From: an uncultured Pseudomonadota bacterium
GTDB lineage: Bacteria > Pseudomonadota > Gammaproteobacteria > Burkholderiales > JALYOK01
Assembly (NCBI GenBank): GCA_902826775.1
Contig: CADEHE010000002.1
Coordinates: 372,001-436,000 of the forward strand
DNA: 64,000 bases
Direction of reading: 5' to 3'
Below, piece after piece: positions 26,847 to 36,356 of the stretch. The position numbers and the translations under genes are program-made. Position 1 is the first letter of the stretch. Each line of letters starts with the position of its first letter. The notes beneath the pieces are model-generated. The model did no database searches. It was given only the letters and a program-made list of their open reading frames with translations, and was not told the DNA's origin.

Positions 26847-28381
26847 GACACGATTTCCGGCTCTATGCTGGGCGGCTGGCCTAACGGCAGCGAAAAGCGC
26901 ACGCAGGCCCCGCCGCTTTCGGGGTTGAGCGCGCGAATGCGCCCGCCGTGCGCCTCCACGATTGCGCGGCAAATGGCTAAACCGACGCCGAAACCCGCCG
27001 CACCGGCTTCCGGACCACCCCGCTCAAATAAAGCAAAGATCGCGTCGAGCTTTCCTACAGGAAAACCAGGACCGGCATTGCAGACCGACACCAGCAGTTC
27101 GCTGCCCTGAGGCACGGCATCGATTTCGATTGGCGATTGCTCGGGAGAATACTTGACGGCATTCTCCAAAAGATTGCACAACACGCGCTCCATAAGCACC
27201 GCATCAATTTGCACCAGCGGCAAGTTATCCGCTAGCCGGACAGCCACCTTGCGATCACGCAATCCCGGGCCAAGCAGTTTGATGCTGGCGCCGATAACCT
27301 CCTCCAGCGGCTGCCATTCCCGGCGCAGCTTGATTCCTCCAGCTTGCAGGCGTGCCATGTCGAGCAAATTGCTCACCATGTTACTCAGGTGCAGCGATCG
27401 ATCACGGATAGCCGACAGCGTTTGACGCGCCGCAACGGGCAACGGGGTTTGCGACACCACGAGCGTATCGGCGAGACCGTAAATTGCAGTCAACGGGGTG
27501 CGCACGTCGTGCGATAGCGCCGACAGGATGGCGGCGCGCAAGCGCTCCGATTGCGTCTCCAATTGCGACTGGTGCGCGACATCGACAAAATGCAAGCGCT
27601 CCAGAGCAGTAGCGATCAGCGACCCGACCGCTTCGATGAGGGCTCGATTGCTTTCTTGCACACGCGCATCGCCGTTCAGGGATGCGATCACCAGCACACC
27701 GCGCCCGCGACTGGCGCCTGCAAGGTATTGATAGATGCGGAACTGCTCTTGCGCGGACAGCGTCGCTGAATCGAGACTCTTGCCCGTTTGGTACACCGCT
27801 TTGGCAGCGGTTCTTTCCGTGTCGTTCAGCGACAGCTTGCTGCCGGGCACCGCCCGCAATACCTCTGCGCTGTCGGGCATCAGCAGGGCGACGCCCAGCC
27901 CCTGCTTTGCCATAAAGCTACAGAGCGCGTCGCTGACATGCTCCACCGATGGCGCGCCGGCCAGCAGCTTGGCCAAATCGTACAGCGCCTGCGAGCGCTG
28001 CGCATGCGCGCGCGCTTCCATGGCCGACTGTTGCAACCCGGTCGTCATGTGGGCGATGACGAGGCCCACCAGTAACATCACGGCGAACGTCACGAGATAC
28101 TGCACATCGGCGACGGCGAACGAAAGCTGCGGCGGAACAAAGAAAAAATCGAACAGCGCCACGCTCAGAAAAGCGCCAAGCACGGCAGCCTTGCGCCCAA
28201 GCAACAGCGCCGCAACGACTACGCCCAGCAAGAACAACATAACGATGTTCGCCGCATCGAGCACGCTGCGCAGCGGCAACGCCACCAGCGTGACCCCCAA
28301 GCAAATCAGCGTGACCCAAAGGTACGCGAACCCCGGCGAAGGGAGCGCCGGCCGGTTGAGGATGCGATCAAGCATAGCCAT
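26843..28381 (-). CDS. kdpD: KdpD-like sensor histidine kinase lacking the N-terminal KdpD/UspA sensor part
   Basis: A 512-residue kinase, against about 900 for full KdpD. Residues 15-115 hold the four helices of the KdpD transmembrane part (DUF4118), 130-262 a GAF domain, and H291 in LSALSHDVRTPLTAI is the phosphorylated His. The C-terminal ATPase shows NLLENAVKYS, CNAGPGFP and GFGVGLAICR. The N-terminal turgor/c-di-AMP sensor domains of KdpD (KdpD, UspA) are absent, so input must come from the membrane or GAF part. It is the first gene of a kdpD-kdpE-kup unit, 84 bases after murI. Confidence 0.9.
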   Translation of the reverse strand: MAMLDRILNRPALPSPGFAYLWVTLICLGVTLVALPLRSVLDAANIVMLFLLGVVVAALLLGRKAAVLGAFLSVALFDFFFVPPQLSFAVADVQYLVTFAVMLLVGLVIAHMTTGLQQSAMEARAHAQRSQALYDLAKLLAGAPSVEHVSDALCSFMAKQGLGVALLMPDSAEVLRAVPGSKLSLNDTERTAAKAVYQTGKSLDSATLSAQEQFRIYQYLAGASRGRGVLVIASLNGDARVQESNRALIEAVGSLIATALERLHFVDVAHQSQLETQSERLRAAILSALSHDVRTPLTAIYGLADTLVVSQTPLPVAARQTLSAIRDRSLHLSNMVSNLLDMARLQAGGIKLRREWQPLEEVIGASIKLLGPGLRDRKVAVRLADNLPLVQIDAVLMERVLCNLLENAVKYSPEQSPIEIDAVPQGSELLVSVCNAGPGFPVGKLDAIFALFERGGPEAGAAGFGVGLAICRAIVEAHGGRIRALNPESGGACVRFSLPLGQPPSIEPEIVS

Positions 28382-28465
28382 AAGGTTGCGCCAGAGTAGT
28401 CACTCGCGCGTAAAGGCCTTAACAATTTTCGCGCGCGGCGCATAAAAATGGCGTAAAGATCGTCT

Positions 28466-29278
28466 TTATTTTGAGGTGGGCAGCGCCGACACCATGACTT
28501 GCTCGCCCCACAGCAGCGCTATGCTGCGCTGAGCTGCGACGACTTCGCCGCTGGTCCAAAACGAGGCAACGCGCTTGGCATTTGCGGCCGGCGCTACGCA
28601 ACTAGGCAACATCCGCACGACCTGCCGCGCCACCGCCGCTCCGGTGTCGATCAATACGATTTCCTTGCCGGCGACCTCGGCAATTAAATCGCGCAGGAAC
28701 GGATAGTGCGTACAACCGAGCACGAGCGTATCCGCGCCGCGCGCCAGCAACGGTTGGGTGTAGCGCTCGACCAGTGCGCGCGTGCGCGCACCGCGCAAAT
28801 CGCCCGCCTCCACCTGCTCGACCAATCCAGGGCACGCTTGGGTAACAATCTCAACCTCCCCCGCGTACTGCTGCAGCAGCGCCGCAAAGCGCGCGCTCTC
28901 CAATGTGCCGACCGTGGCCAGAACGCCAACCACGCCGCTGCGCGTGGCGGCCACCGCGGGTTTCACCGCGGGCTCCATGCCGATAATCGGCACATCGAAT
29001 GCCGCGCGCAGCGTCCCGGCGGCAGCGGCGGTGGCGGTGTTGCACGCGATTACGATGGCGGCCGCGTCTTGTGCCAGCAAGAATCGGGAAATAGCGAGCG
29101 AGCGTTCGCGGATGTACTCCGGTGATTTATCGCCGTACGGCACATGACCGGAATCGGCGACGTAGAGCAAATCGGCGCCCGGCAGCGCAGCGCGGATGTG
29201 CTTGAGCACAGACAGCCCGCCGACGCCGGAGTCGAAGACACCGATGCGGGTAGCGGAACTCGGAACAGAGGTTGGCAC
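28466..29278 (-). CDS. murI: Glutamate racemase
   Basis: A 270-residue protein from the probable GTG at 29278; upstream in-frame sequence to 29410 is Pro/Ala-rich and unlikely to be coding. IGVFDSGVGGLSVL is the N-terminal motif with the catalytic Asp-Ser, IACNTATAAA holds the first catalytic Cys and LVLGCTHYPFL the second. It interconverts L- and D-glutamate for peptidoglycan. No strong ribosome site was found at the GTG, so the start is less certain. Confidence 0.93.
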   Translation of the reverse strand: MPTSVPSSATRIGVFDSGVGGLSVLKHIRAALPGADLLYVADSGHVPYGDKSPEYIRERSLAISRFLLAQDAAAIVIACNTATAAAAGTLRAAFDVPIIGMEPAVKPAVAATRSGVVGVLATVGTLESARFAALLQQYAGEVEIVTQACPGLVEQVEAGDLRGARTRALVERYTQPLLARGADTLVLGCTHYPFLRDLIAEVAGKEIVLIDTGAAVARQVVRMLPSCVAPAANAKRVASFWTSGEVVAAQRSIALLWGEQVMVSALPTSK

Positions 29279-29575
29279 GGACTGCGTTGGGATGATCGGA
29301 CGTGGCGTGATGTTAGCCAGGGTGAGTGCGGGACGCAACGCGAGCGCCCCTAAATCGAGCGCTTTCGCGATGCCTGGCACCACTGTCGTGCGGCGGGACG
29401 CGTTGGCCAAGCGGCGCTGCTTGCGTCGCTACGCGGCAAACGCCTCTGCACGTTGGCATCGCAGGATGCCTGCACGAGGCGAGCAATGCTGGCACGCACG
29501 TTGCAAGCTCTCGCTGAGGCACGCCGCAGACGCGGCGAGCAGACGCAATTCACCGTCACTGTCGAGGAGAGCCGC

Positions 29576-30148
29576 ATGTGTGAGCATCACGAATCGGTTG
29601 CGCCCGAGTCCACCACAGGACAAGCATCTGTCGAAACTTCTACATCGCCAGCGGTCAGTCTGGCGCGGCGTGGCTTCTTGCGCGACGCCATGCTGGCGAG
29701 CAGCGGCGCGGCGTTCGGTACGCTGGCAGCCGCATCGAACAACGCTGCGGCGGCGGCGCCTGGGGTAAGCGCGAAGCAAAGTCACTACGTCGTTGCGGCG
29801 GCACCGGAGACGGTGCACTGGGGTTACTTCAGCAAGAAGTTGAAGCCGCTCGTCGAAGTCGCCTCGGGCGACTTCGTCACGCTGGAAACGCTCACACATC
29901 ATGCTAACGACGACTTTGAACGCATGATCAAAGGCGATCCCGGCGCAGAAGCCGTCTACTTCTGGGACAACAAGAAGAAGGGCGTGAACCGCCGCGGCGC
30001 GGGCCCGACGACGCAAGGATTGACCGAAGACGAAGCCGTGTCGCTGATGTCTATCGGCGTCGACTTCGGCATTACGCAAGTCGTCGACGGCAATTGGGGT
30101 GTGCACGCGATCGTGAAGAAGAGTTTGTTTGCAGGGAGGGAAGCGTAG
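29576..30148 (+). pseudogene. Tat-exported acetamidase/formamidase, centre missing
   Basis: ATG 29576 has GAGGAGA six bases upstream. Residues 23-38 carry a twin-arginine-like segment (SLARRGFLRDAMLASS) and an Ala-rich export region. The mature part starts like FmdA/AmdA (THWGYFSKKLKPLVEVASGDFVTLE in similar positions), goes to KGVNRRGAGPTTQG, and then joins directly with the family's C-terminal segment (LTEDEAVSLMSIGVDFGITQ and VVDGNWGVHAIVKKSLF). The 190-residue product lacks about 250 central residues that carry the metal or substrate site of the family (usual length >400), so it should be inactive. The frame is intact at the join near 30015. Confidence 0.8.
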
Positions 30149-30188
30149 CCGCGAAATTCGCAACTCCGCGGCTACGATCGCTCGTTCT

Positions 30189-30274
30189 CGTAGGGTGGAT
30201 CAAGCGCAGCGGATCCACCAACTTCGAACGCAGAACGGTGGATCCGGCGCTAGCGCGCCTTGATCCACCCTACG
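30189..30274. repeat. Inverted repeat at the acetamidase / ABC-F junction
   Basis: Arms 30189-30219 (CGTAGGGTGGATCAAGCGCA..GGATCCACC) and 30237-30274 (GGTGGATCC..CTTGATCCACCCTACG) pair almost perfectly and each contains its own GGATC/GATCC palindrome. The right arm overlaps the stop codon of the ABC-F gene. Its shape is like the dispersed palindromes elsewhere in the window but with a different core word. Confidence 0.75.
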
Positions 30275-32177
30275 GTTCGGCGGCGATCTGTTCCAACTCC
30301 GTCTGCACCGCTAGCCAGCGCTCTTCCGCAGCACCAAGCTGTTCTACCGCTCGCGCTTGCCGCAACATCAGCGCCTTGAGATCCTCGCGGCGCTCGTTGG
30401 CGTAGATGCCTTGATCGGCTAACGCCTGATCCACGCTCGCCTTTTCGCGCGCGAGTTCGTCGATGCGCTTTTCGAGTTTCTTTAGTTCCGACTCCAGCGG
30501 TTTGCGCTGCTGCGCGAGGCGCTGACGCGCTTCCGCCTCACGGCGCTTCACATCGCGGCGCGATTCGCTCGTTGGCTGATCGGCCGCTTCGCTGGCATCT
30601 TCGGCTGAGCGTCGTTGGTTCAGCCATTCGCGGTAGTCTTCGAGATCGCCGTCAAACCATTTGGCGGAGCCATCGGCGACCAGCAAGAAATGATCGGTGG
30701 TAGTACGCAACAAATGACGGTCGTGCGAGACCAGCACGAGCGCGCCCTCATACTCCTGCAGCGCGACGCTCAGCGCATGGCGCATGTCGAGATCGAGATG
30801 ATTGGTCGGCTCATCGAGCAGCAATAAGTTCGGCCGCTGCCAGATGATAAGCGCGAGCGCCAAGCGCGCTTTCTCGCCGCCGGAAAATGGCCCGATCGGC
30901 GCATCCGCCATGTCACCGCGGAAGTTGAAACCACCGAGATAGTCACGCAAGTCTTGGTCGCGGCTAGTCGGATCGAGACGTTGCATGTGTTTCAAGGCGC
31001 TTTCGTCAGCACGCAACTGTTCGAGCTGGTGCTGGGCAAAGTATCCTGTCTTCACGCCCTTTCCACTTGAATACTCGCCTGAATCTGGCTTAAGTATGCC
31101 CAACAAAAGCTTGATCAGCGTTGACTTTCCTGCCCCGTTCGGCCCCAAAACGCCGATGCGCATGCCGCTTTCGATGACGAGATTCACATTGCGCAAAATC
31201 GGTGTGCCGCCATACCCCGCGGACACGTCCTCCAACTGGGCGAGGATGCGCGAGCTGCGCTCGGACGGACGGAAATGAAACTCGAACGGCGAATCGACGT
31301 GTGCCGCGGCGATCACCTCCATGCGCGCCAACGCTTTCAAGCGGCTTTGCGCAGCGCGCGCTTTGGTCGCCTTGGCGCGGAAGCGATCGACAAAGGAGCG
31401 CAGATGCGCGATCTCGCGCTGCTGCTTGTCGAACATCGCCGCACGCAGCGCCAACTGCGCCGCACGCTGCTCTTCGAAGGCGCTGAAGTTGCCGCTGTAG
31501 CGGCGAATCTGTTGATCCTCGAAATGCCAGATCTGCTGCGCGATGCTGTCGAGAAAATCGCGATCGTGGGAAATCACGAGCAACGTGCCCGGGTAGCTAC
31601 GCAGCCAGTCTTCGAGCCAAATGACCGCCTCCAAATCCAAGTGATTGGTCGGCTCGTCCAGGAGCAGCAAATCGGAATGACACGCCAGCGCGCGCGCCAG
31701 ATTCAAGCGCACGCGCCAGCCGCCGGAAAACGTCGCGACCGGATTCTCCACTGCATCGTTGGCGAAACCCAAGCCATGCATGACGCGCGCCGCGCGGGCA
31801 CGGGCAGCGTAGCCTTCGATCTCGGTGTAGGTCGCGTGCGCGTGCGCGAGTGCTTCGCCGTCGTTGTTGTGTTCCGCCACGGCGATGGCTTTCTCGGCCG
31901 CGCGCAAGCGCGCGTCGCCATCCAACACGTATTCGATCGCGGCGCGGTCGAGCGCCGGCGTTTCTTGCTCGACGCTGACGATCACCCAGCGCGGCGGCAA
32001 ATCGGCCGCGCCCGCGTCCGCGTGCAACTCGCCGCGCAGCAGCGCGAACAGGCTGGTTTTGCCGGTGCCGTTCTTGCCGACAATGCCGACGCGCTGGCCA
32101 GCGTGCACGCTGGCGTCGACTTTGTCGAGCAGTACTTTGGCGCCGCGCGCGAGGGTGAGTTGTTTGAGCGAGATCAT
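30270..32177 (-). CDS. ABC-F ATPase (Uup/YheS-like ribosome-associated factor)
   Basis: A 635-residue protein from ATG 32177. Two ABC domains are present without membrane helices. The first has GKNGTGKTS (Walker A) and FSGGWRVRL (signature), the second GPNGAGKST and FSGGEKARL; LLDEPTNHLDL is in both Walker B regions. The interdomain linker is Arg/Ala-rich, and the C-terminal ~100 residues are a charged coiled coil (KRREAEARQRLAQQRK). ABC-F proteins act on the ribosome and do not transport. The YheS-type length and C-terminal coiled coil fit a housekeeping member rather than an antibiotic-resistance member. Confidence 0.92.
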   Translation of the reverse strand: MISLKQLTLARGAKVLLDKVDASVHAGQRVGIVGKNGTGKTSLFALLRGELHADAGAADLPPRWVIVSVEQETPALDRAAIEYVLDGDARLRAAEKAIAVAEHNNDGEALAHAHATYTEIEGYAARARAARVMHGLGFANDAVENPVATFSGGWRVRLNLARALACHSDLLLLDEPTNHLDLEAVIWLEDWLRSYPGTLLVISHDRDFLDSIAQQIWHFEDQQIRRYSGNFSAFEEQRAAQLALRAAMFDKQQREIAHLRSFVDRFRAKATKARAAQSRLKALARMEVIAAAHVDSPFEFHFRPSERSSRILAQLEDVSAGYGGTPILRNVNLVIESGMRIGVLGPNGAGKSTLIKLLLGILKPDSGEYSSGKGVKTGYFAQHQLEQLRADESALKHMQRLDPTSRDQDLRDYLGGFNFRGDMADAPIGPFSGGEKARLALALIIWQRPNLLLLDEPTNHLDLDMRHALSVALQEYEGALVLVSHDRHLLRTTTDHFLLVADGSAKWFDGDLEDYREWLNQRRSAEDASEAADQPTSESRRDVKRREAEARQRLAQQRKPLESELKKLEKRIDELAREKASVDQALADQGIYANERREDLKALMLRQARAVEQLGAAEERWLAVQTELEQIAAEP

Positions 32178-32505
32178 GCTTGGTGGGAAAGCGAAGCAGG
32201 CGCATTTTACCGATTGCCGCACTGCACCAGTTGATCTGGCCGAAAGCGGCAGAGTGCCCCTTACGTGGCGATGCAGACTTTTGCCGCACAGTAGCGTATA
32301 CTCGCGGCACGAGTGCACTGATGTGCACTAGAGTTTGTCTCTGACCCTCCTGTAGAATTCGATCCCCGAATTCGCTAGTTAGCCGGTTGGCGACACGCGC
32401 CGGCGGCTTTTCCGCGGAATAAAGCCCTTTGTTTGCCCCATTGCTCGCGCACTGTGCGCCGATGCGGGGCACTGCCTCGACCCGCGCTTTGAATCGAATC
32501 TCTCC
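32178..32505 (+). promoter_or_regulatory. Divergent promoter region and structured leader of the RNA helicase gene
   Basis: The 328-base gap between the divergent ABC-F and helicase genes. A -10-like TATACT is at 32297-32302 (its -35 is weak). A 7-bp hairpin GAATTCG-ATCCC-CGAATTC spans 32355-32373, and a GCCGG..CCGGC hairpin with GGCTTTT follows at about 32382-32410. That leaves about 200 bases of 5' leader, which in cold-shock-type helicase genes often carries control elements. The regulation is inference. Confidence 0.45.
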
Positions 32506-33831
32506 GTGACTGACATGCGTACTAGCGAAGTTAACGCCGAACCACCTTTTACCGAAACCGAAACTCAACCCCCTCAGTTTTCCGACTTCAACTTGCATCC
32601 GCTGATCATTAAGGCGGTGCGCGAGTCCGGCTACGAAACGCCGACCGCGGTGCAAGTGCAATCTATCCCTGCTTTGCTGCAAGGCGCCGATCTCATGGTT
32701 TGCTCGCAAACCGGCTCGGGCAAAACGGCGGCGTTTATGCTACCAGCGCTGCACAAACTGGCCGAAGCCACGCAAAAACCCGGCAACGGGCCGCGCATGC
32801 TGGTGCTCTCGCCCACGCGCGAACTGGCCACGCAGATCACCGCGGCGACGCAAAAGTACGGCAAGTTCCTGCGCAAGATCAACGTCGCGAGCGTGCTCGG
32901 CGGCATGCCTTACGACAAACAGATTCGCGCGCTGGCGAAGCCGCTGGAAATTTTGGTTGCCACGCCAGGACGCCTGCTCGATCACATGCAGCAAGGCCGC
33001 GTCGATTTTTCGCGGCTGGAGATGCTGGTGCTGGACGAAGCCGACCGCATGCTCGACATGGGTTTCATCGACGACGTGCGCCGCATTATCGCGGCGACGC
33101 CCGAATCGCGCCAAACGCTATTGTTCTCCGCGACGCTGGACCGCAGCGTGGCGCAGTTCGCCCGCAACATTTTGCGCGATCCGGTGCGTATCGATACGCC
33201 TTCGGAACGCACTAGCCACGGCGACATCGAACAGCGCTTGTATTACGTCGACGATTCGGCGCACAAGTTGCGCTTGCTCGATCAGATTTTGCGCGACCCC
33301 GCGTTGACGCAAGCGATCGTGTTCACGGCAACGAAGATTCATGCCGACAGCCTCATGCATCGCTTGACCGCGCAAGGCCACAATGTCACCGCGCTGCATG
33401 GCGACATGCGGCAAAACGCGCGCACGCGCGCGCTCAACAGTTTGCGCAGCGGCGAGTTGCGCGTGCTGGTGGCCACCGATGTGGCGGCACGCGGCATCGA
33501 TGTGGCGGGCTTATCGCACATCATCAACTACGATCTGCCGAAAGCCGCGGAAGACTACGTGCACCGCATCGGCCGCACCGGCCGCGCAGGCGCTACCGGC
33601 ATCGCCATTTCATTCGCAGCGCCCGGCGAAAGCGCGCAGTTGAGATTGATCGAACGCTTTACCGGACAGCCCATCATCGCCCACGAAGTTCCCGGCTTCG
33701 AGCCGAAGTTCAAACCAGTCAACATCGCGCCCTCGCCCACGCGGCCTGGGGCACGGCCGTCCAATCGCCGTCCACTCGGCGGCGGCGGACGCCCATCTGG
33801 CGTGGGCATGCGTTCGCGCGGGTTCCGCTAG
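32506..33831 (+). CDS. rhlE: DEAD-box ATP-dependent RNA helicase (RhlE type)
   Basis: A 441-residue protein. GTG 32506 or ATG 32515 could be the start; no strong ribosome site decides. Motifs in order: Q motif near TPTAVQVQSIPALL, I SQTGSGKTAAF, Ia PTRELATQI, GG, II VLDEADRMLDMG, III FSATL, IV VFTATK, V ATDVAARGIDV and VI HRIGRTGRAG. The C-terminus is Pro/Arg/Gly-rich (RPGARPSNRRPLGGGGRP), an RNA-binding tail as in RhlE. It acts in mRNA decay or ribosome assembly. Confidence 0.94.
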   Translation: MTDMRTSEVNAEPPFTETETQPPQFSDFNLHPLIIKAVRESGYETPTAVQVQSIPALLQGADLMVCSQTGSGKTAAFMLPALHKLAEATQKPGNGPRMLVLSPTRELATQITAATQKYGKFLRKINVASVLGGMPYDKQIRALAKPLEILVATPGRLLDHMQQGRVDFSRLEMLVLDEADRMLDMGFIDDVRRIIAATPESRQTLLFSATLDRSVAQFARNILRDPVRIDTPSERTSHGDIEQRLYYVDDSAHKLRLLDQILRDPALTQAIVFTATKIHADSLMHRLTAQGHNVTALHGDMRQNARTRALNSLRSGELRVLVATDVAARGIDVAGLSHIINYDLPKAAEDYVHRIGRTGRAGATGIAISFAAPGESAQLRLIERFTGQPIIAHEVPGFEPKFKPVNIAPSPTRPGARPSNRRPLGGGGRPSGVGMRSRGFR

Positions 33832-33876
33832 AGGAGTTACTTGGCGGGCGGCCGGTAACGTGGGGCGCGCCGCCGG

Positions 33877-34317
33877 CTACCGCCCGGCCGCTGCGCCGTT
33901 GCAAACGAGCTTGAACTCGCGCTCAGCTACGGTGCCGGGGGGCACGGCGAACCATTCGATCTGGTTGTCTTCCACCATGACCCACTCGATCAGTTTGCCT
34001 TTGGGATCGAACACGCCGCCGGACTTCACACCTTGCGTCCGGTTCTGGCAGTTGATGAGGCGCACGACTTTCTTTTCCTTGATCAGCTTGCCCGAGTAGG
34101 GATCGAGTTTTTCCGGCTGGAGAAATGTCAGCTTCTCGCGGAACTTCACAACGTTCCCGTTGCGCTCGATTTGATCCATCTCGATGGTGAACTCGACATT
34201 AGCTGCGGTGGTCGGAATCTTGACCCAGCGTTCAGCCAGCGCGGGCCGGGCAAGCAGGAACAAGCAAGTTACCGCCAAGGTCAGCTCGGTTCGACTGGCA
34301 AGTCGACTCATGCGCAT
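33877..34317 (-). CDS. Surface-adhesin-E-like exported protein
   Basis: A 146-residue protein with a signal peptide (TELTLAVTCLFLLARPALA). The mature part (ERWVKIPTT, EFTIEMDQIERNGNVVKF, RLINCQNRTQGVKS, FAVPPGTVAEREFKLVCNG) fits the small Adhesin_E family of betaproteobacterial periplasmic or surface proteins, with two Cys that may form a disulfide. Role is unknown. It is convergent with rhlE and transcribed alone. Confidence 0.75.
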   Translation of the reverse strand: MRMSRLASRTELTLAVTCLFLLARPALAERWVKIPTTAANVEFTIEMDQIERNGNVVKFREKLTFLQPEKLDPYSGKLIKEKKVVRLINCQNRTQGVKSGGVFDPKGKLIEWVMVEDNQIEWFAVPPGTVAEREFKLVCNGAAAGR

Positions 34318-34411
34318 GCTATTTACCCTATAGCTCGGTTAATGGATTCTCACAGCAGCAAACAGAATTGTGCCTAAGCCGAGGGCGCACGCGCCACACT
34401 CGCCAGCACCA

Positions 34412-34894
34412 TCATTGCGCTGGCGCGTTTTCGTTGAAGCTTAGGTTGTACGGATTGCCGTCGAGCACCCTTGCGCCGGACACGCTCGGCGCACCGCTCA
34501 GCGGCTTTAGCGCAAACGTGCCGCCCGCCGTGAGAGCAACACTGGCACAACCGGAGGTCCACTGCCGGTTGCGCCAGCGAAAACAAAGGGTGTCGTCGCG
34601 CACTTCCCACTGGCCGCCGCTCCAATGCTTGCGTCCATCGACAGCTTCGACCAATGCCGATACCTTGCCGTCGTGCGCGCAGTAAACGCGAACGTTACTT
34701 CGATCGCTTTGCGGGCCTTCCAAGGTGCGCCCGCGCAATGTCCGCAGTATCTCGGCATCGTTCAGGGTGCGCGGCCCGCTGCGCTCGATGCTTCTTCCGG
34801 AAGCGCTCGGCGGCGCGGCCGTATCGGTAGCGCAACTCGCAACCAAAGCGACGGCGAGCCCTGCTGCGCAGGAATTTCTTAGTGCAACACGCAT
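34412..34894 (-). CDS. Putative lipoprotein, 160 aa
   Basis: The N-terminus has a short basic start, a hydrophobic segment and a lipobox VASC (Cys at residue 21), so lipid attachment is likely. The middle shows LRGRTLEGPQSDRSNVRVYCAHDGKVSA and KHWSGGQWEVRDDTLCFRW, resembling small DUF995-type lipoproteins, and Cys residues at VYC, TLCFRW and GCASVA may form disulfides. I cannot give a function. It is divergent from the phosphotransferase gene. Confidence 0.65.
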   Translation of the reverse strand: MRVALRNSCAAGLAVALVASCATDTAAPPSASGRSIERSGPRTLNDAEILRTLRGRTLEGPQSDRSNVRVYCAHDGKVSALVEAVDGRKHWSGGQWEVRDDTLCFRWRNRQWTSGCASVALTAGGTFALKPLSGAPSVSGARVLDGNPYNLSFNENAPAQ

Positions 34895-35042
34895 GCTTAG
34901 TCTTGAAACCCGAATCTGTCCAGGCTACTAGCGTACTTGTCCAGGTATTACATTGCAAGTGTTGCTGAATGCCGCCGCAAGGGTAATACAAGCTGTTGTA
35001 TGTGCCAATGGTATGCTGGTGCTTTTACTGCGCATATCTCAC

Positions 35043-36101
35043 ATGCACGAGCACTTCATAGGCACGCGCCCGGTTGAAGAACGGCACCGCTTTGACACTG
35101 ATCGCCTGACCGCTTACGTCAAGCAGCATGTGGAGAATTTTTCCGGCATGCTGGATGTGCAACAGTTTAAAGGTGGGCAGTCGAATCCGACTTACATGCT
35201 CAGCGCCGGCGGCAAGAAGTACGTGTTGCGCCGCAAGCCGCCGGGCAAGCTGCTGCCCTCCGCGCACGCCGTAGATCGCGAATACCGCATCATCACCGCG
35301 CTGCGCGATAGCGGCGTGCCGGTCGCGCGCAGCTATGTGCTGTGCGAGGACGAGACAGTCATCGGCACACCGTTCTACATCATGGATTTTGTCGACGGTC
35401 GCGTCATCTGGGATCAATCGATGCCCGGCGCCAGCAACGCCGAACGCGCGGCGATTTACGATGAGTTGAATCGCGTCATCGCGCGCTTGCACCAAGTCGA
35501 CTACGCCGCGCTTGGCCTAACCGACTACGGCAAACCCGGGAATTATTTGCAGCGGCAGATCGCGCGTTGGACCAAACAGTACCGCGCCTCGGAAACCGAG
35601 AAGATCGAGGCGATGGATAAGCTGATCGACTGGCTGCCGCAGAACATTCCGCCCGGCGAAGAAACCACCATCGTGCACGGCGACTACCGGCTCGACAACG
35701 TGATATTTCATCGCAGCGAGCCGCGCATTCTCGCGGTACTCGACTGGGAGTTGTCCACGCTCGGACACCCGTTGGCGGATTTCTCATATCACTGCATGAG
35801 CTGGCGCTTAAGCGGCAACGAGTTTCGCGGTTTGCTCGGTTTGGATCTGCCCACGCTCGGCATTCCGACCGAGCAGCAGTATGTGGCGCGCTACTGCGAG
35901 CGCACCGGCCGGCGCGAGATCGCCCACTGGGATTTCTACATGGCGTACAACATGTTTCGTCTCGCCGGAATTCTGCAGGGAATCATGGGACGAGTGGTCG
36001 ACGGCACGGCAGCCAGCGAGCATGCCATGGAACAAGGCAAGCGCGCACGCCCGATGGCACAAGCGGGCTGGCGGCAGGTAGAAAAAATGCTAGCTGCCTG
36101 A
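35043..36101 (+). CDS. Aminoglycoside-phosphotransferase-fold protein (ACAD10/11-like acyl kinase family)
   Basis: A 352-residue protein from ATG 35043. It shows the eukaryotic-like kinase fold: QFKGGQSNPTYML with a glycine-rich nucleotide loop, Lys in YVLRRKPPGKLLPSAHAVDREYRI, the catalytic loop IVHGDYRLDNVIF and the metal-binding AVLDWELSTLGHPLADF. Relatives next to acyl-CoA dehydrogenases phosphorylate 4-hydroxy-acids or similar rather than aminoglycosides. No acyl-CoA dehydrogenase is near here, so the substrate is open. Confidence 0.88.
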   Translation: MHEHFIGTRPVEERHRFDTDRLTAYVKQHVENFSGMLDVQQFKGGQSNPTYMLSAGGKKYVLRRKPPGKLLPSAHAVDREYRIITALRDSGVPVARSYVLCEDETVIGTPFYIMDFVDGRVIWDQSMPGASNAERAAIYDELNRVIARLHQVDYAALGLTDYGKPGNYLQRQIARWTKQYRASETEKIEAMDKLIDWLPQNIPPGEETTIVHGDYRLDNVIFHRSEPRILAVLDWELSTLGHPLADFSYHCMSWRLSGNEFRGLLGLDLPTLGIPTEQQYVARYCERTGRREIAHWDFYMAYNMFRLAGILQGIMGRVVDGTAASEHAMEQGKRARPMAQAGWRQVEKMLAA

Positions 36102-36356
36102 CTAAGTACCTTAGCCAGTACACTCTCTAAAGCTACAATACCAGAGACAAAGGGCGCAATAGTGGCATATGTATTCACGAGGAATTGAAGTTGCAGCCAG
36201 CTTACCCCGGGTAGCTTGCAGCGGCGCAGTGGATATGGGATAACGTTGCCGTTTCCAAACTGGAAAATCCCTAAGGGAAACAAAGTTTAACAACGCAGCA
36301 AGGGCAAGCTTGATAGCATGCTCGACGATTAGCAGCCGGATTCGAGTCAGACGCAA

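Noticed and set aside
26148..27110. 320-codon plus-strand frame opposite kdpE/kdpD
   Set aside because: Shadow frame; kdpE and kdpD carry all family motifs.
29429..30163. Long minus-strand frame (244 codons) opposite the acetamidase remnant
   Set aside because: Arg/His-rich with no family motif, and the plus strand shows clear acetamidase blocks and a ribosome site.
31275..32709. Long frames on both strands inside the ABC-F gene
   Set aside because: The ABC-F protein with two complete ABC domains explains the codon pattern; the other frames lack motifs.
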